Origin: Termitomyces sp. T153
Taxonomy: Eukaryota; Basidiomycota; Agaricomycetes; Agaricales; Lyophyllaceae
Length of the DNA: 64,000 nt
Reading direction: 5' to 3'
Assembly: GCA_018296165.2 (NCBI GenBank)
Contig: JACKQL020000004.1
Coordinates: 310,001 to 374,000, forward strand
The notes beneath the pieces were generated by a model. The model saw only the letters and a program-made list of their open reading frames with translations. It did not search any database and was not told the DNA's origin. Position numbers and translations under genes: made by a program. Below, piece by piece: positions 33,686-45,862 of the stretch (its first letter is position 1; every line of letters starts with the position of its first letter).

Positions 33686-35060
33686 TTGAGCTTCTACCTG
33701 GTTCCTCAAAAGGTCTCTCCACCACCAGTGTCTTGGTGCCCCTGTGCCCTTCCTATGATCCAGCCAACCCCTCCAGCACCTCCCTCTGACACTTCAAGCC
33801 CCCAGGACAATGCCTGGAGTTGTTTGCTGTCCCTGGAGACACAAGTTCAACTTACTCAGGCCTCTCTTACTTCCCACACAGCTAAACTCACTGGACTCTG
33901 TCAAACTACTAAAGCAGTGTCCCTTTCTCTACAAGCCCTTCTGGAATGTCTCCCCCTTGCTCCTACCACTCCTTTGATGCCCCCAGCAGATGCAGATTGG
34001 TTTGTGTCTGCACCTAGCTCAGGCTTGTTGGCTCCAGCTGCTGCAGAATGGTTTGCATCTGCATCTGGCTTAGGCCTTTCAGCTCCTTGTTCCAAACTCC
34101 CTCATCCTGCACTCCCTGATGTATATGATGGAGATCATAAGGCTGGAGAACATTTCCTCCAGTCCTGCATCACCTATATCCAGTTGAGCAGTGAAGCCTT
34201 TACCTTGGATGCCTTGAAAATTGCCTGGGTCCTCTCCTACATAAAGGCTAGTTGAGCCTCAACCTATGCACTGCATATCTTCTGATGCCTTGGAGGAGTG
34301 GAGAGTTTCTCTAGCTGGACAGAGTTTGAGAAGGAGTTCTGAGCGGAGTTCTTCCCCCTTAACCCTGCCAAAACTGCAGCTCTTTCCCTTCAAGATCAAA
34401 CTCAGTATGGTCAAGGAAAGCAGTCACTTGATGAGTACATTGACTTCTTTTGTGCCTTAGTTGAACAGGCTGGATATCCAGATGGTCTACAACTCTGCCT
34501 AACCTTCCATGATGGACTCCACCCTCTCTCAGGGATTGTATTGACAGCATGGCAGAGGGGCACCCAGATGATGAGCATGTTGATACCTGATACAAGGTGG
34601 CACATAAGCAGTGGCAGCTCATGGAACTGCAATGTGAGTTGCAGCAGATACAACCCTTGACCTTCCCTTTTTCTTGTGGAGGGTTCACCCCCCAAGCTCC
34701 CTCTTCTGCACCTGCATCAGCATCCTTATGACCAGGAGCAGCTCCTTCCTTCATGCCTCATGTTGCTCCCCTGTGCTCCCTACCCCAAGGAGTCCCAATG
34801 GATCTTGATGCTCCCCAACAGTGGTCCACTACCCCCTTGCTGTATCAATGCTGTGGGAAGGCAGGTCATTTTGCCTGTTACTGTCCTCAAGGGCTAGAAG
34901 TTTGCTACTTGTTAGCATCAGAGCAAGAAGAGCTGCTCATCCAACTCCTTGCAGCCTAGGATGCCACAGGAACCCCCTCTCTGGATGCACCTATAGCTGT
35001 CCATTCTGAGGAAGTGGCCAATGGATTGGAGGAGGTTCCTACAGAGTCTGAGGATTTTTA
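33686..35060 (+). pseudogene. Family 2 gag, decayed
   Basis: The frame opens at 33686 and runs to a TGA at about 34253. It contains a coiled-coil-like segment (CLLSLETQVQLTQASLTSHT) and the start of a Retrotrans_gag capsid (YDGDHKAGEHFLQSCITYIQ, LKIAWVLSYIK). The capsid continues after stops (EFEKEF-AEFFPL, QYGQGKQSLDEYIDFFCALV). A zinc knuckle near 34846-34884 reads YQCCGKAGHFACYC, so the first cysteine of C-X2-C-X4-H-X4-C has become Tyr. Several stops and frame changes break the gene. Confidence 0.75.
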
Positions 35061-35279
35061 AAAGAGCAATGGATGACCAGTATGCCCCTGTTGCCCAATA
35101 CTAATTGTTTTGCCCCCCTGTCCATAGAATCAAATATATCTGTTGCCATTGTTGATACTATGCCTGAAACAATAAGCCCCTCAGACATACAAAGTCCCCC
35201 TCCAGCTAAAGTCTCAGCTGGAAACACACTCCCCAGCCCATGCTTTTGGATCCCTGCATGGGAATGATGCCTCCCTCCT

Positions 35280-35700
35280 CGTTATATTGTTGCTTCCACC
35301 CCTTCTACCAACTCCCTGAAGCTACAGGTGGAGATTGAGATGATGGACACCTAGCAGATCCAAAGTGTGGTTGCCCTCTTTGACAGTGATGCAACAGGCC
35401 TCTTCCTTGACACTGACTATGTGCAACAACACCACCTGACCACTTGCCCCCTTTCTTGTCCTATCCCTGTATACAATGTTGATGGCACACTCAATGAAGC
35501 TGGCTCTATTTGCTCTGTGGTGGACCTGGTCCTCTGCTATCAAGACCACTCAGAGTGAGCCACTTTTGCCATTACTAGTTTGGGAAAGCAAGACATAATC
35601 TTTGAGTTCACCTGGCTACATGAACACAACCCAGAGATTGACTAGACTAAGGGTGAGGTGAAGATGAGTCATTGCCCATGTTGCTGCATTACCTGTGCAG
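35280..35700 (+). pseudogene. Family 2 protease (single domain)
   Basis: Reads VALFDSDATGLFLD (catalytic DSG changed to DSD), a middle part PVYNVDGTLNEAG, a TGA near 35558, and FTWLHEHNPEIDW. Only one protease domain lies between gag and RT, unlike Family 1. This makes the tandem arrangement in Family 1 stand out. Confidence 0.7.
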
Positions 35701-36059
35701 AAGAAGCCCATAAAGAGCAGAGAGCCAAAGTTTGTGAGCATGCTGCAGTGCATGCCTGTCATGCCAGGCATCTCCCTTATGCTGATCTCAACCTCCTGAG
35801 TTCCCCCCCTCTGGCATTTCCTCATAGAGAGGCCCTCTACAAGGATGTCCAAGGTGTTGGGTGTGAATCTCCAGAGGAAGAGGAAGGTGAAGGAGAATGG
35901 ACCTATACTCCAGATGCAGAGTCCCCAGATGAGACCATAGAAGTGGGTGATTGGATCTATGCTACAACCCTCTGCCCCCCTCCTACAGTGGCAGAGATTT
36001 GGGCCAGTCAGACTACTTCTCAGCATTTGGCTGAGGCATTTGTAGCAAATTCACAGCCC

Positions 36060-37500
36060 AAGCCTTTCCATAGCACTGTTCCCAATCACCTCCATGACTT
36101 TGAGGATGTATTCTCCAAGGCCTCCTTTGATTCACTTCCAGAGCGCAAGCAGTGGGATCATGCAATTGAGCTGATACCAGATGTGGAGCCCTCCAGCTGC
36201 AAGGTCTATCCACTTGTGCCACATGAACAGGATGAGCTGGACACTTTCCTGCAGGAGAATCTTAGCTCAGGATGAATGTGACCCTCCAAGTCTCCAATGG
36301 CCTCCCCAGTCTTCTTTATTAAGAAGAAGGATGGATCTCTTTGTTTGGTTCAGGATTATTGTGTCCTGAATGCGATGACAGTGAAGAACCACTATCCTCT
36401 GCCACTCATCTCAGAACTTGTCAACAACCTTTGAGGTGCACACTATTTCACAAAGTTGGATGTCCACTGGAGCTCCAACAATGTATGCATCAAAGAAGGG
36501 GATGAGTGGAAGGCAGCATTCTGAACTAATCATGGACTCTTTGAACCTCTGGTAATGTTCTTTGGTCTCACCAATAGCCCAGCCACCTTTCAGACTATGA
36601 TCAATGACATTTTCCACAATCTGATTGCAGAAGGTGTTGTCTGCATGTATCTCAACAATATCCTCATTTACACAAGAACTCAGGAGGAGCATTGCCAGGT
36701 CATGTGCATTGTCTTGGAATGCCTCCACCAACACCAGCTCTATTTAAAGCCTGAGAAGTGTGAATTTGAACAGACTAAAGTGGAGTACCTGGGTTTGATC
36801 ATTTTGCATGGAACAGCCAAGATGGACCCCATTAAAGTGGCAGGGGTAGCAGAGTGGCCTGAGCCAAGGAACAAGAAGGAAGTTCAGGCCTTTCTTGAGT
36901 TTGTCAATTTCTATTGGAGGTTCATACAGGATTTCTCCCACCATGCATGACCCCTCTTCAACCTCATAGTTAAGGATACTGCATGGCAGTGGGAGCCCCC
37001 ACAGCAAGCTGCCTTTGACACCCTCAAGCAATCTGTGACCTCAAAGCCAGTCCTTCTGTTCCCCAATGATGACTCTCCATTCCATGTGGAAGCAGATAGC
37101 TCAGACTTTGCTACAGGGGCAGTCCTCTCCTAGCAGTCAAAAGAGGATAGCAAATGGCATCCAGTAGCCTTCTACTCAAAGAGCCTTAATGCAGTGGAAC
37201 AGAACTATGAGATCCATGACAAGGAGATGCTGGCAATTATTTGGTCCTTTGAAGAATAGCAGCATTTTCTTGAGGGTGCATGGCATAAGTTTGAAGTCTG
37301 GACAGACCACAAGAACCTGGAGTACTTCTGTTCCACTAAGAAACTCAATTGACATCAAGCTCAGTGGTCTCTGTATCTGGCCTCTCATTGCACCACAAAC
37401 TAGGATGGAGCATGGGCAAACCAGATGCACTGTCTAGGCAGGCTCACCATGGCACTGGAGCAGGAGATAATGACAACATTGTCCTCCTCAAGCCAGAGCT
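36060..37500 (+). pseudogene. Family 2 RT and RNase H
   Basis: RT begins around EDVFSKASFDSLPERKQWDH. The core [18 protein letters not shown] is followed by a stop in the finger region (about 36433). FGLTNSPATFQTMIND is intact. The active site is YLNN (about 36649-36660) in place of YLDD. RT continues through KPEKCEFEQTKVEYLG. RNase H has VEADSSDFATGAVLS and [21 protein letters not shown], with stops. Both lost aspartates fit CpG to CpA at codon junctions. Inactive. Confidence 0.8.
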
Positions 37501-37699
37501 CTTTGCCATCCATGTGCTAGAAGGGATTGTGGCTCAGGGAGATGAGGCAAACATCCTTAAGGACATCTGACAAGGAAACCGGGAGTGTGCACAGGAGGAT
37601 GCAGTTGCCCAGGCTGCACAGGCCCTACAAGCTTGACAGGCAAGTGGAGTCAAGTCATTGCATGCTGATGAGTGGGGTCTTCATGATGGGCTGTTGACC

Positions 37700-39068
37700 T
37701 TCAGAGGATGCATTTATGTGCCTAACATTCCAGAACTTTGCCAGTGCATTGTAGAATAGCGTTATGACTCTTAAATGGCTGGACATCCTGGAAAGTGGAA
37801 GATGCTAGAGCTGGTATCCTAGAACTATTGGTGGCCACAGACCTCCCGATATGTAGGCACCTACACTAGCACCTGCAACCTCTGTCTCCACACCAAACCT
37901 CACTGCCAAGCACTCATGGGCCAGCTCCACCCACTTCCTATTCCAGCTGCTTGCTGGAGTGTTGCATCAGTGGATTTCATTGTGGAACTCCCAGATGCTC
38001 ATGGGTACAATGCTGTGATGGTAGTGGTGGACCTCTATAGCAAATGGGCTTATTACTTCATACCTACCCACACCACATGCTCTGTCTTGGGAGAGGCTAG
38101 CCTGTACTGGAAGAATGTCTGGAAACTCCATGATCTGTCAGATGGGTATGTCTCAGACCAGGGCCCCCAGTTTGTGGCAGATTTCACTTGGGAACTGTAT
38201 CACCTGCTAGGCATAAAGCTCCATACCACCATGGCCTATCACCCTCAGTCCAATGGACAGACAGAATGTGTTAACCAGGAACTGGAACAGTATCTCCGCT
38301 TGTTTTGTAATGAGAGGCAGAATGACTGGGATGAGCTGCTGCCAGATGCAGAATTCCAATACAACAACCATGTTCACTCTTCTACACAGATGACTCCATT
38401 CTTCCTGAACACTAGCAGGCACTCTCACATGGGATTTGAACCTTGGGCATGCCTCTCAGAGAATGACTCCATCAACAAGTTTGTGAACCAGATAAGAAGG
38501 GCATAGGAGGAGGCAAAAGCTGCATTGGTGAAGGCCAAGGAAGACATGGCATGGTACTATGATCACAGATGGACACCTGCTCCAGTTTACAAGCCTGGAG
38601 ACCATGTGTACTTGGATAGCTTGGACATTAAGACAAAAAGGCCATCCCTGAAGCTGTCACATTGTCATCTGGGCCCCTTCACAGTGGAGAAGAAGGTAGG
38701 ACCTTTGGCATACCAACTTAAACTCCTAGCAGGCCTGTGCCAACAGCATCCAGTCTTCAATGTGGTCAAGTTGTTTTGAGCTCCAGAGGATCCAATCCCA
38801 GGCCATTGACCTGAGCCACCCCCACCACTAGTCCTGATCAATGATGAGGAGGAGTATGAGGTGGAGAAAATCTTGGACAGCAGGGTATTCTGAGGAAAGT
38901 TGCAGTTCAAGGTGAAGTGGAAGGGGTATGGCATATCAGGCTTGGTCCAGGAATTCTACTATAGGCATCCCAATGCCCCAAAAGCTATTTGAGGCATCTA
39001 CCCTATTTTACCAGCTGACCAGGCAATTTGTGACTTCTTCTACCCAGTGTGTCAAGGTGCCGCATCCT
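37700..39068 (+). pseudogene. Family 2 integrase and chromodomain
   Basis: A zinc-binding region (about 37770-37900) has several stops. The integrase core is open from 37916 to 38506 with all three catalytic residues: D in SVDFIVELP, D in VSDQGPQF and E in NGQTECVNQELEQYL. The GPF/Y module follows (HLGPFTVEKKVGPLAYQL), then a stop at the end of FNVVKLF, and a chromodomain EEYEVEKILDSR, LQFKVKWKGYG with one stop. The chromodomain probably directs integration to marked chromatin, as in other chromoviruses. Confidence 0.85.
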
Positions 39069-39078
39069 AGAGGGGGGG
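39069..39078 (+). other. Polypurine tract, Family 2
   Basis: AGAGGGGGGG lies immediately before TGA and the 3' LTR start at 39082; it is the expected primer for plus-strand DNA. Confidence 0.7.
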
Positions 39079-39081
39079 TGA

Positions 39082-39524
39082 TGTCAGGGGACATCTCACT
39101 TGTTTCCCCTTCTCCTTCTCCAGTTCTTGTCAGATTTGCTCTATTATAGTTTTCTCTTATTCTCCTTCCTTTTTCCTATCTATTGGTCCTAGTTTCAGCC
39201 CTCAGGCTGCACCAGTTCTCTGTCAATAATTCAGATGAGTGTGGCCCCTTTGACACTGCCACTGGCTTATGTAACTGCTGACCAATTGCTGACACATCAC
39301 TTGTGTCTTTTTCTTCTCTGTCATATTGTACAGTTGTTTCTCATGCTTCTGAAGCCTCTAAAGTGTCACACCTGGCCTAGGGAATCCCCAGACTTGTTCT
39401 CCTTGGATTTTCCTTTGCCAGGTGAGTAGTTATCTCAGTAGACACTGTACAGTACTAAATAGACTTTGGATTTCCCTTTGCCAGCTGTGTGATTGAGCCA
39501 TAGCTTCCAGAGATCACCCTTACA
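39082..39524 (+). repeat. Family 2 3' LTR
   Basis: Starts TGTCAGGGGACATC and ends ACCCTTACA; 443 bp, aligned to the 5' LTR without net length change. Confidence 0.9.
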
Positions 39525-40486
39525 GTGGGCTGATCCCATGTTCAAAAGGCACTGGGAATGGAGTTGGCCCAGGAATGAGCGGAGAGGGCCAAAGTGTGGG
39601 AGGTGAGTTGGTTGAATAATCCCCCCATGGGGTTGAGATTCCTCAAGATGCTGGAGGCCACATTGAGTTTTCCCTGCTGGTGGAGAATGGGAGGTGGGGC
39701 TTTGCTTCATGTTCTGACAGGTTCCTTGCATTGCACATGGAAGGAGCAGGAGGGGTCCAGTGGATCTTCAAAGGGGCAGGGGTTCAGACTGGTGTGGATT
39801 TCTTCAACCAATGTGTGGAGCTTGTTCTATAAATTAGCATCAATGCCCAGGGTGCCTTGCATAGTTTCTGGGAGGTTCCTTTGCAGGTAGTGCTTGTGGA
39901 AGTTGAGGAGTCAATCTGCCCAAACTTCTGGAGTTGTGGAGGTGTCAGGGTAGCCTAGGTTGATGAGGAGGGTGCAAGTGTGTCTTGCAAACTCCATGGG
40001 AGAGAGGCAGAAGAAGTGGAGGACCTTGTCATGCTGTTGGATGTAGGCTTTGACCCTTTGCTGCATGGGAGAAGAGGGAACTTGAGTGGAGAATGGCAGA
40101 CAAGGGGGAGAATAATTATCTGGGTGCTCTAGAGGGACTGGAGCTGCAGCAGGAACTGGGTATGCTAGTAGTGGGTGGGGGGAAGGTAGGTGGGGTTGGG
40201 GGGCACTGTGGAGTATTCTCCAGGGTACATGTGGGGATTGTTACCATCAGCTGGGAATGCTGGAGGGCAGCACCAGCCTGGAGGAATTTCCTGGCTGATG
40301 GAGAGTGCATAGAATGCCTGGTTGGAGTCAGTAGTCCAGTGTTGGGGAACATACTAATTCACAGGGGGGCCTGGGTAGAATGGGGCATAGGGATTTTCAG
40401 GGACTGGCCAACCATAAATGTCAGTTAGGTAGACGGTGGGGTTGTATGTGGGGTTCTATGCAGACATTGAAAATGGAGTGAGGGGG

Positions 40487-40499
40487 AGTCTTGATATTA
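40487..40499 (-). other. Self-complementary primer-binding site of copy B
   Basis: Reads TAATATCAAGACT on the minus strand directly after the LTR, the complement of the proposed transcript start of the family. Confidence 0.8.
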
Positions 40500-41525
40500 T
40501 GTCAGGTTCCACTGATGATGGGGGCTCAGCTACACTGGTGAATCCTTACTAGGCAGACATGATGTCCTGCACTTATAACCTAGTGCTCTAGAGTTGATGC
40601 AGAGTGGAAAGACTTGTGAGGAGAAGCTAAGAGGAGTGGTCTGAACAAGTCTGGAGTGGTCCTAGGAAGTCTAAGACCAAGTGTATTAACATTGGGCTTG
40701 GGTGGGTGTCAGGAACAAGTTTGTAAGTGCGTAAATAGATTGCAGGGTGGACGGAGGCTTTGCTAGGAATGGGGGCAGAGCCAGAGTTTGACAGGGAATC
40801 AATTAAGACTTGATGGGTTCAGGGCCAAGTGAAGAGCAAGGTCTGAAATTGTTGTAAGAATGTTCAGGGTTCATAGTGCATGCGCAGAGTTTGTACTGAC
40901 ATCAGAAATGGAAAGAACTTAGAAAAACAAAGGAAATAGAGACAATTGAGGTGAGATAGAGATGAGATGAGATGAGACAGAGAAGAAATAGGTTCAAGAT
41001 TAAAAATAGAAATAGAGACAGAAAGAAACACAAGACATGAGAGACTAGTTAATGCAATATCAAGACTAGAGTACAAGGAGCTACTCTATGGCTTATATAC
41101 TGACTACTGGATAGCTCCAGAGGGCAGCAGGCATGGTGGTGGGGCTTGACGGAGCTGTGTGGAGTTGATGGGTGTCAGGTACAATCAAGGGGCAGGCTGC
41201 AGTGATATTCTGATGGGATCAGCTGGGAACATAGGCTGCTCCGAGGTCATTGTGATACTCCAGAGCAGGTCAGGTGAACCAGGGCAGTGAGTCGGAGGTG
41301 TATAATGGGGTCAGGAATGGTGGGGAAGGGTTCCAGGGGTTCAGAGAAAGTGTTGATGGCTGCGGAGAAGGCATTGGAATTGGTCAGGGGGCTGTCAGGG
41401 TTTGCTGGAGAAGTGTCAGAGTTACCCAGAGTGGGCACAGAGGGTGGGTGAGGGTTGGGGGAGTTTGGCAGGGCATTGAGAAGGACTGGGAACAATGTCA
41501 GGAGTCTGAGGAGCAGGTCGTGAGA
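40500..41525 (-). repeat. Family 1 5' LTR of copy B
   Basis: 1026 bp on the minus strand, with the same promoter and terminal layout as the other Family 1 LTRs. Confidence 0.85.
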
Positions 41526-43279
41526 GCAGTTCAATGGCATGGTCCCACCTTTTGTGCTCCCAAAGCAAGTTGAACCAGGCTTTGAAGAACACATCCTTGA
41601 ATGCATGGAGGTAGGAGGGTATGACATCTTGGAACTCTTGGGGCACAGCATTAGCAGCAAATGCCTGGGCCAGCCACTGGGATGTGGTCTGGCTAGCCTG
41701 GATCTCTGCAACTGAGGGTGGCAGGTGTATGGTAATAGCATAGATTTGGTCCCCTACTTCTACCACTTCATCCAGGAGCTCTGGTTTGTGTATGCCACCA
41801 AGCTCCTCTCTGCATTCCCCTCCCAGGGCTCTGCCACTGCTTTAGTGATCCTTGTAGAGGACCTCTCTATGAAGGAATGCCAGAGGTGGGGGATTCAGAC
41901 CATTCAGATTGGTGAAGGGGAGGCGCCTGGCACAACATGCACAGATGGCCATGTGCTCTCAGATTTAAGCCCAGCATTCTTCTTTATTCTTGGCAGTGCA
42001 GGCAGAGCACTTCCAAGGACACTTGCTCATGATTACCTCTCCCTTGGTCCAATCTACCTCAGAGTTGTGCTTGCAGAGCCATGTGAAACTAAGAATCATA
42101 TTCTGCCTACCCAAGGTAGTAATGGCAAAAATGGCATGCTCTAGGTGATTCTGATAGTAGAGGACTAGGTCAACCATGGAGCTGATGGTGCCTGCTTTGT
42201 TGAGTGTTCTGTCAATGTTGTAGACCAGAATTGGCTTGAGAAAGAGCTGCATAGTCAGACCATGGCATTTGACAAACTCTGAGTCCACAAACAGTCCCAT
42301 TGCTTTGCTATCTAGAAGAGCCATGACTCTATGGGCTTGCTGGGTGTCTGTGGTCTCTATCTCAACATCAAGGCACAGGGAGTTGGCAAATGGGCTGGAG
42401 GCCATCATGTACTGTTGGGGCATTTGATGCACCCAAGCAGGGCTGCACTGGTGGACTCTAGGAGGTGTTGGGGAGCTTGGTGGGGGCTCCAGAGTTGGTA
42501 TTTGTATATCTGGAGGGGAACGTTGAGGTTCTTCTGTCTCAGAATAAAGGACATTGGAAAAGGTGATTTCATTTTCTATTGACAGACATGAGAACCTGTT
42601 AGCATTCAGCAATGGAGGCATCCACCTCATCCATTGCTCAAATAAAAATCCTCCTCCAGGTCTGGGGGTGACACACATGTGCTGATCTCCTCCAGGGTCA
42701 ACTCTGGTGTAGGCTCATCTGGTGACAGAGCTCTGGCAGCATCCTTTGCAGCCAGCAGCTGCAGGAGGAGTTCCTCCTGCTCCACTATGGAAAGGTAATG
42801 CACCTCCAGGCCCAGAGGGCAGTGCCATGCAAAGTGCTCAGGCTTCTAGCATCTCTGGCACAGCAGTAGCATGGTGCAGAGCTGTCTGGCAGCATCCATG
42901 TTCATGGGGATATCTAGCAGCAGGAAACATGTTGTGGAGATGGCCAGAGTAAGGGCTGGCATTGGGTGAGCAGGTACAGGGTGGCAGAGATTGATGATTG
43001 GAGTGGGGCACATTGTGGAATGTGGGCAGTGGAGCTCACTCCAAATCTCCATGAGTTGCCACTGGTCCTGGGCCACCTCATACCATGACACAATCTTTTC
43101 ATCATCTGGGCAACCCTCCACAAGATTGTCAATGTGTTCCACTAGTGCAGAGTGCAGGCCATCCTGGAAGGTGAGGCATAATTGAAGGCCATTGGGGTAG
43201 GTTGCTTGCTTGACTAGAGCCCAGAACAAGTTGATGTACTCATCCAATGTATGCTTTCCTTGCCCATATTGCTCCCTAT

Positions 43280-44265
43280 CACTGATACAATGTTGTCACA
43301 CCATTGGGAACATAATAAAACACCAGAAGTCAAAACAAACATTTATTAAAGCTGAAAACTGTAAGCCTCCTGGTAAAACAAGTTCCAGCAACATTATCCC
43401 TTTAAAATACACCAGAAGAAATACAGAACAGGATAGGACAAGGACTATACTAGACTATACACTCAATAGTAGTCCAATCACTGTAATGGGAGGGGAAGCA
43501 TGGGACTGGCAAAAGCACCTGAGTGGCATCAATTCTGGCAAGATCTAGATCTGAGCTAAGAATAGCCAGATTGGAATGTTGACTGAGAAAGAATGGAAGG
43601 GAAAGGAACATGAATGGAAGGATATGAAATGAATGGAATGCAGGGAAGGGAAAGGAAGATGAAGGGAATGAATAGGAGGGAACAGATGAATGGAAGAATC
43701 TGAATGGGAAAGAACCTGAATGGGGAAGAATATGAAATGAATAAAGGAAGAAGAATGGAATGAATAGGAGGGAACAGATGAATGGAAGAACCTGAATGGG
43801 AAAGAATCTGAATGGGGAAGAATATGAATGGAAGAAATACAAAGGAGGAAGAGATAAATGGGGCAAATGGAAGCTAAGAATGCAAAAGAGGAATGATGGC
43901 ACCAGGAACTGGCCTGTGGCACTGAAACAGGCATGCCAAAAGGGGGAATTAGAATAACAGTTATGAATAAGGGGCTGGAAAGTATGGAACCAAAAGTCAC
44001 ATGTAGGGAGTGGTCTGTGCACTGTAGAAAGAGGTATAAATAGCCCAAGTAGAGTAGCAAATGGACAAGCAATTAATAGGAAAAGGCTCAGTGGTTCCCA
44101 GGGAGTATATCACTTAGGCTGGAGTTTGTTGAAACCCCTCTGCATTCAGAATAGAAATATTTTGGAAGTAAACCACCTCAACTTCAAGCATTTATCAAGA
44201 CATCAGTGTGGAATTGGAGTAGACTTCCTAAGTCTTCAAGAAAGCCCCAGAACTATCAGTATTAC
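43280..44265. mobile_element. About 1 kb insertion in remnant D, possibly a solo LTR
   Basis: Interrupts gag of remnant D. It begins near TGATACAATG (about 43279) and ends near AACTATCA (about 44259), giving TGATA/TATCA ends, and has TATAAATA at about 44034 on the plus strand. No clear target duplication was found, and its family is unknown. Within it, about 43560-43830 is a purine-rich tract (see the next entry). Confidence 0.4.
43665..43850 (+). repeat. Purine-rich tandem repeat
   Basis: The segment GGAGGGAACAGATGAATGGA and its neighbours (AACCTGAATGGG, GGGGAAGAATATGAA) occur twice, beginning at about 43676 and 43767, with a period near 91 bp. The longer region is dominated by GAATGGAAG-like words. 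Confidence 0.7.
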
Positions 44266-45072
44266 TCTAACCCAGTACTACATTACATAGTGTCAATGCT
44301 GCAGTCTTGGTGGAGTCTAGTGGGAAAAACTCTGCATGGAAGTCCTTCTCAAAGGTGGCCCAGTCTGGAAAACTTCCAACACCTCCAGAGTGATGGAAGA
44401 CTTGTAGCACATAGGTGGAGGCACATCTGGTCTTCATGTATGACAGTACCCAGGCTATTTTCAATGCATCACAGTCAAAGGTGTCCCTACTGAGGTGGAT
44501 GTAGGTGAGGCAGAATTGAAGGAATTGTTCCTCACTGGAGTGGACACCATGGTATGCATGTGGTAGTGCAGGGCATGGGATTTGCAGCTGTAAGGTCACT
44601 ATAGCTGCAGGGACATGTGCAGACATGGTTGGGGCTGGTTCTGCTGCCAAGAGAAGTGCAGAGGTAGGTGTTAGGTGTTTAAGCAGTGCCTGGAGTGACT
44701 GAGAGATAAGATCTATGGTTTGATGGAGGGTAGAGAGTTTGGTTGTATGGTGGGTGAGAGATGATTGCATTAATTGCACCTGGGTTTCTAGGTGTAGCAG
44801 GCAGGTCCAGGCTTTGTCCTGCAAGGCCGAGGCCTCTGAGGGTGTGTCTGGGTTGGTGAGCTGAGATATAGAACTATGCAGTACTTATTCCTGGTGGGGA
44901 AGCAACAGATAGCAGCTTGGAGGTTCCTTGCAGCTATGAGGGGCTTCCAGACCAGTTTTAGAAGACTTGTTCTGCTGAAAGGGCAACCTCTAGAGCAGCA
45001 GATTGGAGTCACACAGCTAGCAGAGGAGAATCCAAAGTATATTAGCAGGAGTAGACAACAATACAATCAGTA

Positions 45073-45862
45073 GACCCCCTACCCTAGTTTACCCGACCCG
45101 TCCCAGAGTATCACAACGTCCCTGGAGCAGCCGCGCCCCCAACTGATCCCATCAGAATACTGCCGCAGCCCAACCTTGGATTGTACCCAACACCCGTCAA
45201 CTCTGCACAGCTCTGTCGACTCCCGCCACCATATCCGCTGCCCTCTGAGGTACCCAGTAGTCGGTATATAAGTCATAGAATAACTCCTCGAACTTTAGTC
45301 TTGATATTACATTTACCGGTTTCCTATGTTTTGTCTCTCGTCTCGTCTCTGTTTCTGTTTTTAAGTTTTGAATCTATCTTTTTTCCTCAGTCTTGTCTTG
45401 TCTCTGTCTCGTCTTGACTGTACATATTTCCTTTGTTCTTCTAAGTTCCCCTTGCTCCCTATGTTAGTACAAACTCCACGCATGCACCACAACCTGAACA
45501 TTCTTACGACAACTGCGACCCTCACTCCCCGCTCGGCCCCGGGACCCATCAAGCCCTGGTAATCCCCTATCCAGCTCTGGCCCTGCCCCCATCACCTGAG
45601 AAGCCTCTGCTTACCCTGCAATCTATTTGTGCGCCCACAAACTAGCCCTGACACCTGCCCTGGGTCAACAACCAGTACCTTTGGTCTTAGACTCCTCCAG
45701 ACCATTCAGGACTTGCTCGGGCCGCTTTCCCTAGGGACCCCCTTGCAAGCTTTCCCCACCTCCGCTCCAACTCTGGATGCCTGGTTATAAGTGCAGGACA
45801 TCGTGTCCGCCTAGTAAGGACTCGCTAGTGTACTGAGCCCCCATTGTCAGCGGAACCTGACA
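45073..45862 (+). repeat. Family 1 5' LTR of copy A, 5'-truncated
   Basis: Corresponds to 55122-55911 of the 3' LTR. Joined directly to the truncated LTR of remnant D. Ends CGGAACCTGACA. Confidence 0.9.
45265..45309 (+). promoter_or_regulatory. Family 1 core promoter and self-primer sequence
   Basis: TATATAAG (45265-45272), then after 32 nt AGTCTTGATATTA (45297-45309). The same 32-nt offset is found in the LTRs at 11202/11234, 28769/28801, 55314/55346 and, on the minus strand, 41099/41067; it is 33 nt at 59774/59807. That is the normal TATA-to-start distance, so the RNA should begin at or near AGTCTTGATATTA. Confidence 0.8.

Larger units (their letters stand above)
33196..39524 (+). mobile_element. 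Family 2 chromovirus, full length but inactive, nested in copy B
   Basis: 6.33 kb with two 443-bp LTRs (33196-33638 and 39082-39524), both beginning TGTYAGGGGAC and ending CCTTACA. The internal region encodes gag, a single protease, RT, RNase H, integrase and a chromodomain in the order of Ty3/Gypsy chromoviruses. The insertion splits the gag of copy B: the flank ending at 33195 and that starting at 39525 align to adjacent positions in copy A gag (about 46836). The five bases next to each end (CTAGA, GTGGG) could be a decayed duplication but do not match. The two LTRs differ at about 25 positions by eye, almost all transitions, so the copy is not recent. Size and LTR length resemble marY1 of Tricholoma matsutake (from memory), which would need alignment. 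Confidence 0.9.
39525..41525 (-). mobile_element. Family 1 chromovirus copy B, 5' part (LTR, PBS, gag start; minus strand)
   Basis: On the minus strand from 41525: the LTR (41525-40500) starts TCTCACGACCTGC, a mutated TGTCACGACC, and ends GGAACCTGACA. The PBS is at 40499-40487. Gag starts near 40465 and reads into the conserved N-terminal and central domains until 39525, where the Family 2 element interrupts it. The LTR has TATATAAG (first base 41099) and AGTCTTGATATT starting 32 nt later (41067). B inserted into the RT start of remnant D. Confidence 0.85.
41526..45072 (-). mobile_element. Family 2 chromovirus remnant D (minus strand)
   Basis: On the minus strand: the last ~97 bp of a Family 2 LTR (45072-44976), a PBS-like GCAGAACAAGTC, and gag from 44824 (MQDKAWTCLLHLETQVQL). 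Gag is interrupted by about 1 kb of foreign sequence and resumes at about 43275 (EQYGQGKHTLDEYINLFWAL). Then come a zinc-knuckle remnant (KPEHFAWHCP, about 42840), a protease with DSK for DSG (ALLDSKAMGLFVD, about 42310), and the RT start (HAFKDVFFKAWFN). At 41525 copy B takes over. Both ends are truncated, stops are frequent and CpG is nearly absent. Confidence 0.85.

Noticed and set aside
33191..39529. Target duplication of the nested Family 2 element
   Set aside because: CTAGA and GTGGG do not match; a decayed duplication is possible but not demonstrable.
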